Positions 43,808 through 52,449 of a stretch of DNA of 64,000 nt are shown one piece after another; positions within the stretch are counted from its first letter, which is position 1; every line of letters begins with the position of its first letter. Origin of the DNA: Bacteroidota bacterium (GTDB lineage: Bacteria; Bacteroidota; Bacteroidia; AKYH767-A; OLB10). The notes under the pieces are model-generated. The model saw only the letters and a list, made by a program, of their open reading frames with translations, was not told the origin of the DNA and did no database searches. A program made the translations under genes and the position numbers. The DNA is taken from the NCBI GenBank assembly GCA_016722525.1, contig JADKJB010000007.1, positions 1 to 64,000 of the forward strand. The letters are read 5' to 3'.

Positions 43808-44239
43808 ATGACCAGCTCCACCAAATACTCCAACACCCTGCAAATAGTATCGCAGCCACAAAGCATAAATATCATCGAAAAAGTAATTGATGATTTAAAA
43901 AACGAATTTGATATCCACGAAGATTCCTATGGCAATATTCTGGTTGCTGTAACCGAAGCTGTTAATAATGCTATTTTGCACGGCAATCAATGTGATCCAA
44001 CCAAGCAAGTCAAAGTGAGTTATGAAGTAGATGGCGATCGCGTTTTGTTCACTATTGTGGATGAAGGTAAAGGCTTTGATTACTATAATTTGCCTGATCC
44101 TACAGCACCTGAAAATTTGGAAAAACCAACAGGCCGCGGCGTATTTTTGATGAAACATTTAGCCGATCAGGTTATTTTTTCTGATAATGGCAAAATGGTG
44201 GAACTCTATTTCAAAACGCATAACGATACCCTCGAATAA
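43808..44239 (+). CDS. RsbW-like anti-sigma/HATPase protein
   Basis: This 143-residue protein is of the histidine kinase-like ATPase family (HATPase_c_2). It resembles the anti-sigma factor kinases RsbW/SpoIIAB. The N box is VAVTEAVNNAILHGNQ (about 47-62), the G1 box VDEGKGFDYYNLPDP (about 85-99) and the G2 box PTGRGVFLMKHLAD (about 107-120). It is expected to bind ATP and phosphorylate or sequester a partner protein, but no STAS or sigma factor gene is seen nearby. It starts six bases after the DUF4175 gene, so the two form an operon, normally continued by ybeY. Confidence 0.85.
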   Translation: MTSSTKYSNTLQIVSQPQSINIIEKVIDDLKNEFDIHEDSYGNILVAVTEAVNNAILHGNQCDPTKQVKVSYEVDGDRVLFTIVDEGKGFDYYNLPDPTAPENLEKPTGRGVFLMKHLADQVIFSDNGKMVELYFKTHNDTLE

Positions 44240-44255
44240 CCCTTCGCGTAAAAAT

Positions 44256-44284
44256 CTTTGCGCCTTAGCGCCTTCGCGTGAAAA
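44256..44284 (+). repeat. 29-bp intergenic repeat, direct copy 1
   Basis: CTTTGCGCCTTAGCGCCT begins this 29-base copy, which ends CGCGTGAAAA. It has one base changed from copy 2. A further partial copy (CCTTCGCGTAAAA) lies just before it at 44241-44254. When translated it yields the LCALAPLRE peptide often seen as spurious ORFs in Bacteroidota genomes. Confidence 0.9.
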
Positions 44285-44300
44285 CTCTCTATGTAAACCC

Positions 44301-44329
44301 CTTTGCGCCTTAGCGCCTTTGCGTGAAAA
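44301..44329 (+). repeat. 29-bp intergenic repeat, direct copy 2
   Basis: This copy differs from copy 1 by one base and is placed 45 bases downstream. It lies eight bases past the stop of the minus-strand GxxExxY gene. Confidence 0.9.
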
Positions 44330-44336
44330 TTTTTTC

Positions 44337-44714
44337 TCAAAGATGATTCACTATTCTCTGTATCCCATCTTTAATAAGTGCTTCATTAAAATTCACAAGC
44401 AATCCAAGTTTTATCCCGGTTAACCGAAGGTACGTCAACACCTGTTTTTGATGAACAGGAGCTATTCTTTCAATTGACTTTATTTCCACCAGTACTTTGG
44501 AGTTAAGTACCAGATCCGCTCTGAATCCAAGATCCAGTTGAACACTATCCCAGATAACAGGAATTGCTTTCTGACGATCAACAAAAAGACCTGCTTTTTT
44601 TAATTCAAAATGTAGAATCTCCTCATAAACAGATTCGAATAATCCGGGTCCGAGTTGCGTGTGAATTGTAAAAAAAGAATTCACAATTATTTTTGAAAGT
44701 TCATTTTCATTCAT
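44337..44714 (-). CDS. GxxExxY family protein
   Basis: This 125-residue protein is of the GxxExxY family, named for the motif seen here as LGPGLFESVYEEIL near residues 20-33. It has a PD-(D/E)xK nuclease-like core: the strand VQLDLGFRADLVLNSKVLVEIKS contains D, then E-x-K, and is followed by HQKQVLTYLRLTGIKLGLLVNF, the family's closing helix and strand. No function is proven. I start at the ATG at 44714; an in-frame TTG at 44735 lies inside the flanking repeat. It reads against the DUF4175-HATPase-ybeY operon that surrounds it, and is bracketed by inverted copies of a 29-bp repeat, which indicates insertion as a unit. Confidence 0.85.
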   Translation of the reverse strand: MNENELSKIIVNSFFTIHTQLGPGLFESVYEEILHFELKKAGLFVDRQKAIPVIWDSVQLDLGFRADLVLNSKVLVEIKSIERIAPVHQKQVLTYLRLTGIKLGLLVNFNEALIKDGIQRIVNHL

Positions 44715-44724
44715 AAGAAAAGGG

Positions 44725-44753
44725 TTTTCACGCAAAGGCGCTAAGACGCAAAG
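44725..44753 (-). repeat. 29-bp intergenic repeat, inverted copy 3
   Basis: The reverse complement matches copy 2 at 28 of 29 positions. It sits 10 bases upstream of the GxxExxY start codon. With copies 1 and 2 it forms inverted repeats around that gene. Confidence 0.9.
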
Positions 44754-44853
44754 GTTTTAAGTTATTAGATATTCAAAAGCTACCAGTTTCCATAAAAGTG
44801 CAATCAATTAAAAAAATCATTGTAAATTTACATTTATATTTTTGAAACAACAA

Positions 44854-45301
44854 ATGCCAAATCAACCTATTAATTTTTTTCTTGAAGATATTTCCTACCA
44901 TCTAAGAGATAAAACTGCTTTACGAAAATGGTTGAATACCTCTGCAAATAACGAAAAACACAAAATCTCAGAATTAAATTACATTTTTGCAGCGATGGTT
45001 ATTTGAAAAAATAAACAAGCACTATTTAAATCACGATTACTTCACGGACATCATCACATTCCCAACATCAGAGCCCGGTGATAAAAATATACACGGTGAT
45101 ATCTTTATTAGTATAGATCGGGTAAGGGAAAATGCCAAAACATTTGGTGCGCGTATAAACGAAGAATTGCACAGGGTGATGGTGCATGGCTTGCTTCATC
45201 TTTGCGGATATAAGGATAAAACTTCTTCCGAAGAAAAGAGGATGAGAGCGAAAGAAGATTTTTATTTAAAGCAGTTAGGATTGGAAGTGCGTCTTTATTA
45301 A
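44854..45301 (+). CDS. ybeY: endoribonuclease YbeY (two frameshifts)
   Basis: YbeY is the conserved zinc-dependent endoribonuclease needed for 16S rRNA 3'-end maturation and ribosome quality control. The C-terminal part is clear: NKHYLNHDYFTDIITFPTSE, GDIFISIDRVRENAKTFG, ELHRVMVHGLLHLCGYKDKT, and MRAKEDFYL. HGLLH contains the two first zinc ligands; Bacteroidota members commonly have KDK where others have DH. The N-terminus starts at the ATG at 44854 (MPNQPINFFLEDISYHLRDK). The halves do not share a frame. Adding one T to the T5 run near 44984 and one A to the A6 run near 45007 gives YIFCSDGYLKKINKHYLNHD, the expected family sequence, and 149 residues. Two undercalled homopolymers in a gene this conserved argue strongly for sequencing error. 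Confidence 0.88.
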
Positions 45302-45530
45302 TTAACTACAATTTTTTGTGGTTTTCCCAAACCCTATTTCTAGTGAGTTTTGATTTTACCCCGAAAGCAATAAACCGAATTGCATGTTTTTCACATTACT
45401 CCAATCCTAAATCTTCTCGTTGATTATCAACAATAAACGAATTTATTTGACCTTTTAACTAAATAAACTAGTAATTTTTTTGGTGGTCTGATCGGGATTA
45501 TTTAATTTTCAAAAACATAACACGTAACTC

Positions 45531-47186
45531 ATGAAAAAGAATCTAATCCCGTTTGCACTTATTGCTGTTGGTGCTGTTTTGTTATTGATACATTTCACCG
45601 GTGGGATTGGCAGTGGTGATCTTGATGTAAAAATCAGCAATGCACCGGTGGTAATGCCGGCAGCCCATAAAGTTTACGCTAACAATGAAGCTGGTAATGG
45701 CCGGTACTATTTATTTAAAATGTTGTTAACCAACAATGGTTCCGGGATGATGAAGAATGTTGTTGTTTCTTTCCAGGTGCCTGGATTTATTGATTGGACT
45801 GAAGTCAAGAAAATAAAAACACTTGCTCCCGGACAATCAACTGTAGTTACATGTTATCCAAAATTTAAAGATGATGTGGTTTCAAAAAATTCTTCCTCGA
45901 AAGAGAAGACTGAAATCAAAATTGAGTATGGTGGTTTGCTTGGCGGAAACACAATAGAAGAAGAGTTTGACTTCGAAATGACAGGAAGAAACGATATGGT
46001 GTATTCCTGTGTACCAAAAGATGAAATTCGTTCTTACAAAGACATGTTCGAAAACGATGAACTCATTTGCTGCTTTGTAACACCGGAGGATCCGATCATA
46101 AAATATTATACACAACAAATTCAGGAAAAGGTGATGAAAGGAGAGGCTGCATCAGTAAATCAAAAACCAGAGGATGCGGTGAAATTTCTTGCAGGAATTT
46201 ATGAAGCCACTTATATGAGTCATATGGTTTATAGTGGCACGTCAGGTGTTCCAAAAAGTTTTGATGACGTCAACTCCATCACACAGCACATACGCTTACC
46301 ACGAGAGCTGGTGACTGGCAACACCGGCTTGTGCATTGAACTATCTGCATTGTATGCTTCTGTTATGCTGGCGGCAGGATTAGAACCAGTGATCTTTTTC
46401 GTTCCGGGGCATGCCTATCCCGGGGTTAAAGTTCAGGGTCAATATTTTGCAATTGAAGCTACTGCAATTGGTGGTGAAGGAATGGGCGGAAGAGGAACTG
46501 CCCAGCAGGCACTGGAGACAGGTATGAAAAATCTTAATGAGTTTATGAAAGCTGCTCAGGCGGGTGATGAAAGGTATACCATTGTAGATGTAAATGAGGT
46601 AGTAAAATCAGGTATTAAACCTATGGAATTAAAAGACGATCAGTTCCTTCGTCAAAAAATAGATGAAATTGCACGTACCTTTAATCCCGGACAGGAAGTG
46701 AATTATAATCAAGGACAACAATTTGCTGATGCAGGGAATACTAACAACGGTGGTGATGGCGGTGGAGGTAATGGCAGAACATTCCAAGGTGCGGGGCTTT
46801 CGTTTTCATATCCGCCAAACTGGTATGCACAGCGATCACCTTATTCTCAGTATCCATTTGTTCACTCTGTAATCACTTCACCAGATCAGGCTGCCTATGC
46901 TGAAGTTTATAGTTTTAATGGTGCGGGATCTGTAAATAATGCCTTGGCTTATCTTGAACAACAACTATCCGCAGCCGGTGTGATGATTCAATATAGCCCT
47001 GCCGGAAGCCAGGGTGGCTACCAAATCTACAACGGACAGTCCTCATCAGAAAATGGCAATCTGGTATGGACTGCTTACTTCAAAAATAATGGTGGCAATG
47101 TGAGTGGAGTGGTAATAGGGGGCTATAGCCAATCTATAAGCTCCTATCAAAACCAATTAATGGGAATTGCTTCCTCTATCAGATAA
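45531..47186 (+). CDS. exported transglutaminase-like protein
   Basis: This 551-residue protein has one N-terminal membrane helix (LIPFALIAVGAVLLLIHF). A beta-rich domain (50-150) follows. Then comes a region resembling transglutaminase-like cysteine proteases, with Cys in NTGLCIELSALYASVMLAAG (C268), His in VPGHAYPGV (H294), and Glu in FAIEAT (E309) as candidate triad. A low-complexity Gly/Asn linker (NTNNGGDGGGGNGRTF, about 405-420) leads to a C-terminal domain of about 130 residues (GLSFSYPPNWYAQ) like the PsbP/lipoprotein folds that follow such linkers. The activity is unproven, as the usual Asp is replaced by Glu. The frame is intact. A second exported gene follows after 20 bases. Confidence 0.65.
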   Translation: MKKNLIPFALIAVGAVLLLIHFTGGIGSGDLDVKISNAPVVMPAAHKVYANNEAGNGRYYLFKMLLTNNGSGMMKNVVVSFQVPGFIDWTEVKKIKTLAPGQSTVVTCYPKFKDDVVSKNSSSKEKTEIKIEYGGLLGGNTIEEEFDFEMTGRNDMVYSCVPKDEIRSYKDMFENDELICCFVTPEDPIIKYYTQQIQEKVMKGEAASVNQKPEDAVKFLAGIYEATYMSHMVYSGTSGVPKSFDDVNSITQHIRLPRELVTGNTGLCIELSALYASVMLAAGLEPVIFFVPGHAYPGVKVQGQYFAIEATAIGGEGMGGRGTAQQALETGMKNLNEFMKAAQAGDERYTIVDVNEVVKSGIKPMELKDDQFLRQKIDEIARTFNPGQEVNYNQGQQFADAGNTNNGGDGGGGNGRTFQGAGLSFSYPPNWYAQRSPYSQYPFVHSVITSPDQAAYAEVYSFNGAGSVNNALAYLEQQLSAAGVMIQYSPAGSQGGYQIYNGQSSSENGNLVWTAYFKNNGGNVSGVVIGGYSQSISSYQNQLMGIASSIR

Positions 47187-47206
47187 TTAATTCAATTTGT
47201 AACTAA

Positions 47207-47854
47207 ATGAAAATAAAAATGAACTCTCTAAATAAATTATTTTTTATAGTAGTATTAGTATTTATTACACAGCCTGCTCCTAGTCAGCAAAGTGATGTTA
47301 TAAAACAGAGTATGAATTTTATTGTTGATGAAAATGGTAATGGCTTGATTGAAATCAGTATGAAATTAAATGCATCCACGTGGGATAATTTCAAACGAAC
47401 AATGGGCACCAATGTTTCCATTCTAAAAAGAGAGATGGAACGAGCATTGCCCGGATATTTTCTTCAGGACTTCGACTACAAAGAAGAAGAGATGGAACGT
47501 ACCTATACTTTAAGTATGAAAGCTTTGGGAGTATGTGAAGTGGATAAAAAAGGGAAATGGGTTCTGGCTATGGAAGAAAAGAATCCTGATGTTACTAAAG
47601 TCTCTGACAACATTTATTTATTAACGAATACTATAAATGAAAATGGGATGGTACTTCAACAAAACATCAAAGTAACATTTCCTGAATCAGCGAGCAATGT
47701 TGAAATCAACAAAGATTCATTTGGTAAGGCTAAATTTACATTTGAAATGCCATCGGGCCGGGTTGGAGGAATACCGGTGTATCTAATAAGTGGAATCGGA
47801 TTGCTGGCCGGCGGTTTGTTTTCATTGTTTAGAAAGAAAAAGACCGAAGTTTAA
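47207..47854 (+). CDS. exported protein with C-terminal membrane anchor, unknown function
   Basis: This 215-residue protein has a signal peptide (ending TQPAPSQ near residue 27; an ATG four codons in is also possible). The body of about 150 residues is charged and without a recognised motif (NFIVDENGNGLIEISMKL opens it). The end is a single membrane helix followed by a basic tail (VYLISGIGLLAGGLFSLFRKKK). This makes it a type I membrane protein with its domain outside the cytoplasm. It lies 20 bases after the transglutaminase-like gene, so the two are probably co-transcribed and work together. Confidence 0.6.
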   Translation: MKIKMNSLNKLFFIVVLVFITQPAPSQQSDVIKQSMNFIVDENGNGLIEISMKLNASTWDNFKRTMGTNVSILKREMERALPGYFLQDFDYKEEEMERTYTLSMKALGVCEVDKKGKWVLAMEEKNPDVTKVSDNIYLLTNTINENGMVLQQNIKVTFPESASNVEINKDSFGKAKFTFEMPSGRVGGIPVYLISGIGLLAGGLFSLFRKKKTEV

Positions 47855-47875
47855 ATCTGCAAAAAATAATGTGAA

Positions 47876-48697
47876 CTAAGCGGTAGCCTCGAATATATTT
47901 CCTGATTGTTTCATAAAGTTTTTAATATTAATGCAAAGCACTGGTAGCTGAGCTTCGTTGGCAACAATTTTTTGTTCTTCAACACCCATGATATAATTCG
48001 CAACGTCAATGGCAGGATCAATAGCTGTTACAATCAAATCAGAGTTAAGAGCTACTGCCTCTTTCAATATTCCCTTGTAACGGGAGTCGTAGGAGAATTC
48101 ATTTCCTGAAATCTCGTGCTTGCAACCATTCTCTTCAAGCACACTTTTAAAATAACTGAAATTGTTATCAATTTTATTTTTTATGAATTCGTCCTTACTG
48201 TTGCTTTGACGAATCAATTGCAGGTTAGCATGAAATACTTTTGCAAGTGAAATTAAAAATGGTAAAATCTGTTTACTTTCACGCGTAAAATCAACCGGAA
48301 CAAGAATGTTTTTAATATCCGTATAGGGCTTGTTCTGAACAACAATATAAGGCGTTCTGGAATTAGTGATTACTTTCATGGCTTTACTTCCAACAATATG
48401 CTGAAGTCCTTTAACTCCGTGAGTACCCATTACAATAAGATCAGCCTTTTCCTCCAGTGCTGCTTCCCCTATAGTTTCAAAAATATTTCCAATTTTTACT
48501 AGTGAAGTCAACTCGCCTCTAAATTTTGCTAAATATTTTGACATTAAATCGGTTAATTTAGCATTGGCAGCATCCACTTCTTTGGAAGAATTAACCACAT
48601 GAAAAAGTACCACTTTCAATGAAGGGGTTAATTGAATAGCATAATTTAATGCATTTTCGGTGACGGGAGTGAAATCAATCGGGACAAGAATTTTCAT
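47876..48697 (-). CDS. universal stress protein with two Usp domains
   Basis: This 273-residue protein has tandem UspA domains. The first (1-125) opens MKILVPIDFTPVTENALNYA and has the ATP-binding loop MGTHGVKGLQHIVGSKAMKV (G-2x-G-9x-GS). The second (about 128-262) begins KNILVPVDFTRESKQILPFL but lacks a clear G-2x-G-9x-G loop, a common degeneration in two-domain members. Universal stress proteins bind nucleotides and support survival in growth arrest. The frame is intact. A consensus promoter lies 55 bases upstream of the start codon. Confidence 0.9.
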   Translation of the reverse strand: MKILVPIDFTPVTENALNYAIQLTPSLKVVLFHVVNSSKEVDAANAKLTDLMSKYLAKFRGELTSLVKIGNIFETIGEAALEEKADLIVMGTHGVKGLQHIVGSKAMKVITNSRTPYIVVQNKPYTDIKNILVPVDFTRESKQILPFLISLAKVFHANLQLIRQSNSKDEFIKNKIDNNFSYFKSVLEENGCKHEISGNEFSYDSRYKGILKEAVALNSDLIVTAIDPAIDVANYIMGVEEQKIVANEAQLPVLCINIKNFMKQSGNIFEATA

Positions 48698-48751
48698 TTG
48701 TGTTTTAGCTAAGAATCAATTTATTAAAATTTTACATCAGTATTTCCTTTT

Positions 48752-48781
48752 CAAATATAAAGTAAATTTAGAGGCTTTCAA
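48752..48781 (-). promoter_or_regulatory. Bacteroidota-type promoter for the universal stress protein gene
   Basis: On the minus strand, TTG (48781-48779), a 19-base spacer and TATATTTG (48759-48752) match the -33/-7 consensus exactly. Confidence 0.75.
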
Positions 48782-49146
48782 TAAGTGCTGGTTAAATTTG
48801 AGTTCACTCACCTGGTGGTGGGTGGGCGAACTCTGCTTTTGATAGAAATTAGTTAAACCCATTAAACCCATTATTTTAAAATGATTTTGATAAAAGTAGG
48901 GTAATTATTAAATTAATAATCAAGTACTTAACAATTTAACGGAAATTGCACATAGGATAATATCCACTTAACCTACTTTCCATTTTCTAAAAAATCCGCT
49001 GGAGTGCTTACAAATTTCTACAATTAGGTATTGTGAGTTCGGCAAAAAATTTCTAATATTGAAATACTAACAGCGTTTCAGCAACAAAAATTCAATTTCA
49101 AAGCAACTGTTTTACAACATTAACCCATTTACAAATACTTATTTCT
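48782..49146. other. divergent intergenic region
   Basis: About 365 bases lie between divergent genes. Nothing is recognised besides A/T-rich sequence; there is no clear -7 box for the M23 peptidase gene. Confidence 0.4.
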
Positions 49147-50625
49147 ATGAACAAACTACTACCAGGGATCATCCTTGCGGCCATTTTTCTATCATCCTAC
49201 CAAGCAAACGGACAGTTGCACCGAATGGAAGATGAGACTATTATCACACCCAATCATGCTGTTGAAAGCACCAATCCGGTGGCGCCTTCACCAGCGGTTT
49301 TAAGTAAGTTTACCGTTGCTCCTGCGCCGTGTATTTCGGCTGAATTAAAGCAATCGGTGATGGTAGAAAATCGACGGAATAAGGAAGCCTTGCGACAAAC
49401 AAATCCGGGACTGTTCCAAAGAAATTCATCAGTCACACCAACTTTTATATGGCCCACACAACCTAAATCAGGATTTTCAGATTATGGTTACTACACTATT
49501 AATTACCTTGTTGATCACAATTTTTCATTCCCGAATCAATGGTTGGATTACAATTGCTCTAACCGGACTTATGATTGGGGTTCAGGCAATCACGAAGGAA
49601 CAGATATTATTTTGTGGCCTTATGGTTGGAAAAAAATGGATGATAATGTAATGGAGATTGTAGCAGCAGCGCCGGGAATAATTATTAATAAAAACAACAG
49701 TTTTTTTGATCGTGTGTGTGTAAATGCAGGCAATCCAAACTGGAATGGAATTATTATTGAACATGCAGATGGTTCACAAGCGTGGTATTGGCATTTTCAA
49801 ACCGGAAGTGCAACCACCAAAAACATAGGCGATGCCATTGTTGCCGGAGAATATCTTGGCAGAGCGGGAAGTTCAGGAAGTTCCAATTACCCACACCTTC
49901 ACTTTCAGGTAATGGATTCCGTAGGAGGCACCATCGACCCCTGGCAGGGAAGCTGCAACAGTATGAACTCAAACAGCTGGTGGCAGAACCAACAACCATA
50001 CAATGTACCTTCTGTTAATCGCATTTGTACAAAACAAACTCAGTTAGAATATTACAATTGTCCTACCCCCGAAACCACAAATGAAGTAGATACTTTCGCT
50101 TTAGGCGATTCATTATGGCTATGGGTATATACACGCGATCTGGAATTTAACTCTCAAATGCAACTGAATATTTATAACCCATCCGGCACAAACGTTCTTA
50201 ATTGGCAATTTGTAATACCCTGGGCTACTACTGCTACCGGCTATATCAGGTGGTATTATGTTATTGATCCCTGGTGGGTGGATGGTACCTGGATTTTTGA
50301 ATCCGTTTACGGAGGCAACTCCTATCAACATCAATTTGTGATTGATAATTCTACCGGGTTGAATGATCAGGATGGTAATTCACCAATATCCATTAAGCCA
50401 AACCCTGCAACCGATTTCTTCCATATTGAATTGCCGGAAAATACTGTGGTTAATACCATAGAAGTGTTTGATCAGCTTGGGAAATTGAAATATGCATTTA
50501 ACGAAAATGAAAGTACTGGTAACACTAAAAAAATTGTTGATTGCTCAAATTTTAATAACGGTGTTTATTTTGTAAAAGTTCAAACCGACAATGGTGTCTA
50601 TACGTCAAAATTGGTAAAGCAATAA
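49147..50625 (+). CDS. secreted M23 metallopeptidase (LytM-like) with T9SS signal
   Basis: This 492-residue protein has a signal peptide (ending SYQANGQ) and an M23 peptidase domain at about 140-275. The zinc ligands are visible: NHEGTDI (H149, D153), and YPHLHFQV (H250, H252), with a further catalytic His candidate in WYWHF (H216). M23 enzymes cleave peptidoglycan cross-bridges or glycine-rich peptides. A beta domain (290-400) follows, then a T9SS sorting domain (IKPNPATDFFHIELP ... YTSKLVKQ). The enzyme is therefore sent outside the cell, which points to attack on other bacteria or external proteins rather than on its own wall. The frame is intact, and a strong terminator follows. Confidence 0.88.
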   Translation: MNKLLPGIILAAIFLSSYQANGQLHRMEDETIITPNHAVESTNPVAPSPAVLSKFTVAPAPCISAELKQSVMVENRRNKEALRQTNPGLFQRNSSVTPTFIWPTQPKSGFSDYGYYTINYLVDHNFSFPNQWLDYNCSNRTYDWGSGNHEGTDIILWPYGWKKMDDNVMEIVAAAPGIIINKNNSFFDRVCVNAGNPNWNGIIIEHADGSQAWYWHFQTGSATTKNIGDAIVAGEYLGRAGSSGSSNYPHLHFQVMDSVGGTIDPWQGSCNSMNSNSWWQNQQPYNVPSVNRICTKQTQLEYYNCPTPETTNEVDTFALGDSLWLWVYTRDLEFNSQMQLNIYNPSGTNVLNWQFVIPWATTATGYIRWYYVIDPWWVDGTWIFESVYGGNSYQHQFVIDNSTGLNDQDGNSPISIKPNPATDFFHIELPENTVVNTIEVFDQLGKLKYAFNENESTGNTKKIVDCSNFNNGVYFVKVQTDNGVYTSKLVKQ

Positions 50626-50644
50626 TTACAATTCCTTAGCACCC

Positions 50645-50675
50645 CCCCCTCACATTTCTATATACTGTGAGGGGG
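50645..50675 (+). terminator. intrinsic terminator
   Basis: CCCCCTCACA and TGTGAGGGGG form a 10-bp GC-rich stem with an 11-nt loop, followed by TTTTGTTTTT. It lies 20 bases past the stop of the M23 peptidase gene. Confidence 0.9.
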
Positions 50676-50696
50676 TTTTGTTTTTACGGCTTTCTG

Positions 50697-51296
50697 CTAA
50701 GGCGGCAAGGGTCCGGTATAGGTGATGCAAGGAATATCATTTGTGATAAAACAGCGATGCCGAAAAATGAAATTTAAATCATTAATATTTTGGTCCATCA
50801 CAACTAATACAATATAGGGTTTTCCCCACCATTCATTCAAACACTTTTCATCTATTTTTTGATTTTTATTCGCATAATCTTCGACCTTAATTTTACTTAC
50901 TTGTTCCTGGAGAATAATGGAATAAGTACCGGGTTCCATATGAATAGAAAAAAGTCCATTGGTATCAGAAACAAATTCTGCAACTATTTCCTCTTGGAGA
51001 CTATTAATTTGTCCTTTCCTTATATAAAACTTTTTACCGGGATAACTCGAAGGTGTTGCTAATTTTTCAAGCATTTCTTCGGAGGGTCTGGCGCCACCGC
51101 AATAAGAAAATGTTTGTTGTACTTTTCCTGAAACGGTATATGTTTTTTCTTTGTTTTTGCCGGATAATTTTTGACCTTTCGTTGACCCGGCATTTTGCAA
51201 TTCAGACGAAGGTTGACAACATGAAAATAAAATCGCTGTTATAAGCATCAAAAAAATGTCGAATTTTATATAAGTCTTTAGTTGCATGTGATTCAA
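50697..51296 (-). CDS. lipoprotein with carboxypeptidase-regulatory-like domain
   Basis: This protein of up to 199 residues (an ATG three codons in is equally good) has a lipoprotein signal: FLMLITAILFSCCQ gives a lipobox with Cys about residue 26. The mature part contains VSDTNGLFSIHMEPGTYSII, the pattern of a carboxypeptidase-regulatory-like/CnaB-type beta sandwich, and paired cysteines in CLNEW and RHRCF. No enzymatic function is indicated. It lies between the M23 gene and the secretion locus and is probably unrelated to the latter. Confidence 0.6.
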   Translation of the reverse strand: MNHMQLKTYIKFDIFLMLITAILFSCCQPSSELQNAGSTKGQKLSGKNKEKTYTVSGKVQQTFSYCGGARPSEEMLEKLATPSSYPGKKFYIRKGQINSLQEEIVAEFVSDTNGLFSIHMEPGTYSIILQEQVSKIKVEDYANKNQKIDEKCLNEWWGKPYIVLVVMDQNINDLNFIFRHRCFITNDIPCITYTGPLPP

Positions 51297-51869
51297 ATAA
51301 AAAAATTAACGATCAGTCAGCTGTCTTTACCTTCTATAAATATAAGATTAAAATGCCAGCAATTGGGTGAGAAACCTGTTTCATTGAGCACTACTAATTA
51401 CATCAAAATTACCATTTTTATATACGAATGCAGCAATTTCTGAAGTTCCTGTTTAACTTTAAGTGTTTATTTTTGTGAGGTGAAGCGTGGAGACCTGGAA
51501 TTTCATGGAAAATTTATAAAGGAATAGTGGAGTACCTGAATTTTTGTGAATTCTATAAATACATGGTCTTTTTTTCACAATGTCCTGTTGTACCTACAAT
51601 TACTCTTCGATCATATAAGTGTAACTGTATTTCAACCATTTAAAGAAACGCACCATACCTTAAAGTTAACCAGAAATGCAATAAGCCTATTTATAAGCTA
51701 CAATTGAGCAGCGCATATAAATGAAAATGCAGGCGAATATCAACCCATATGCTTTAGGAACTAATAAATCAGTTTAACCACTCCACTTCTTATCATAACA
51801 CCTTGATTATCAAATATAATTTTGTTGTTTCAATAATTAGTATTAATTTCAGTCCCCTTAAAAAATTAG
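51297..51869. other. long intergenic region before the type VI secretion locus
   Basis: About 570 bases carry no coding frame or RNA motif that I recognise. The promoter of the TssO operon is at its right end. Confidence 0.45.
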
Positions 51870-51877
51870 TATATTTG
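51870..51877 (+). promoter_or_regulatory. -7 promoter element for the TssO-TssN-TssK operon
   Basis: TATATTTG matches TAnnTTTG. At the -33 position the sequence is TTT rather than TTG. The ATG of tssO follows 53 bases after the box. Confidence 0.5.
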
Positions 51878-51930
51878 TCAGATAGGCAATATTTATTGTC
51901 TTCATTTAATTTATTCAACCAGTTTAATCA

Positions 51931-52440
51931 ATGGATCCTATTAACCAGAAGGAAAGAACAACAGCATTTTTGCAGTTTATAGTATTGTTTGTAATTACCA
52001 TAGTGTTTGTAAATGTGGGTGTATTTTTTAATACGAGATTCTTCAGAAAAGATTACCAAGTATTGAAAGAGAAATTAAAAGAGAAAGAGGGTTCTACTGA
52101 ATTTATTCCACCTCTAGTTTCCTTGTTGGACTCAACTAAACAAAGTATTAAGACGTTAGATGTCACTAACGATGCAGATTTTGATGCTGTAAAAACCGAT
52201 ATCTATTATAAATTTCTTGATCAACTCAGGATTGCATCAATTGATACTTCTAATGTTGATTTATTGAGAGCAAGTATGAGGGATATCTGTCATGAATGGA
52301 TCAATGATAGAAGAAAACTTTTACAAGTTAATGAGCTATTAAAAGAAAATGCCAGACAAGATAGGCGAATTCAGAAACTGGAACAAATTCTGATTCAAAA
52401 GGGAGTAAGCGAAGATGTACTGAAAAATATCGGAGAATAA
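51931..52440 (+). CDS. tssO: type VI secretion system transmembrane protein TssO
   Basis: This 169-residue protein has a single N-terminal membrane helix (FLQFIVLFVITIVFVNVGVFF, about 14-34) and a helical, partly coiled periplasmic domain (RRKLLQVNELLKENARQDRR). Length and layout match TssO, a membrane component found only in the Bacteroidota (subtype iii) T6SS, where TssN-TssR replace the usual TssJLM membrane complex. I base the identity on this layout plus its position nine bases upstream of a TssN-like gene and ahead of a TssK-like gene. No sequence search was run. The frame is intact. Confidence 0.72.
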   Translation: MDPINQKERTTAFLQFIVLFVITIVFVNVGVFFNTRFFRKDYQVLKEKLKEKEGSTEFIPPLVSLLDSTKQSIKTLDVTNDADFDAVKTDIYYKFLDQLRIASIDTSNVDLLRASMRDICHEWINDRRKLLQVNELLKENARQDRRIQKLEQILIQKGVSEDVLKNIGE

Positions 52441-52449
52441 GAAATATTT

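Noticed and set aside
44187..44423. 78-codon open frame containing LCALAPSRE / LCALAPLRE
   Set aside because: The peptide is a translation of the 29-bp intergenic repeats, a known source of spurious ORFs.
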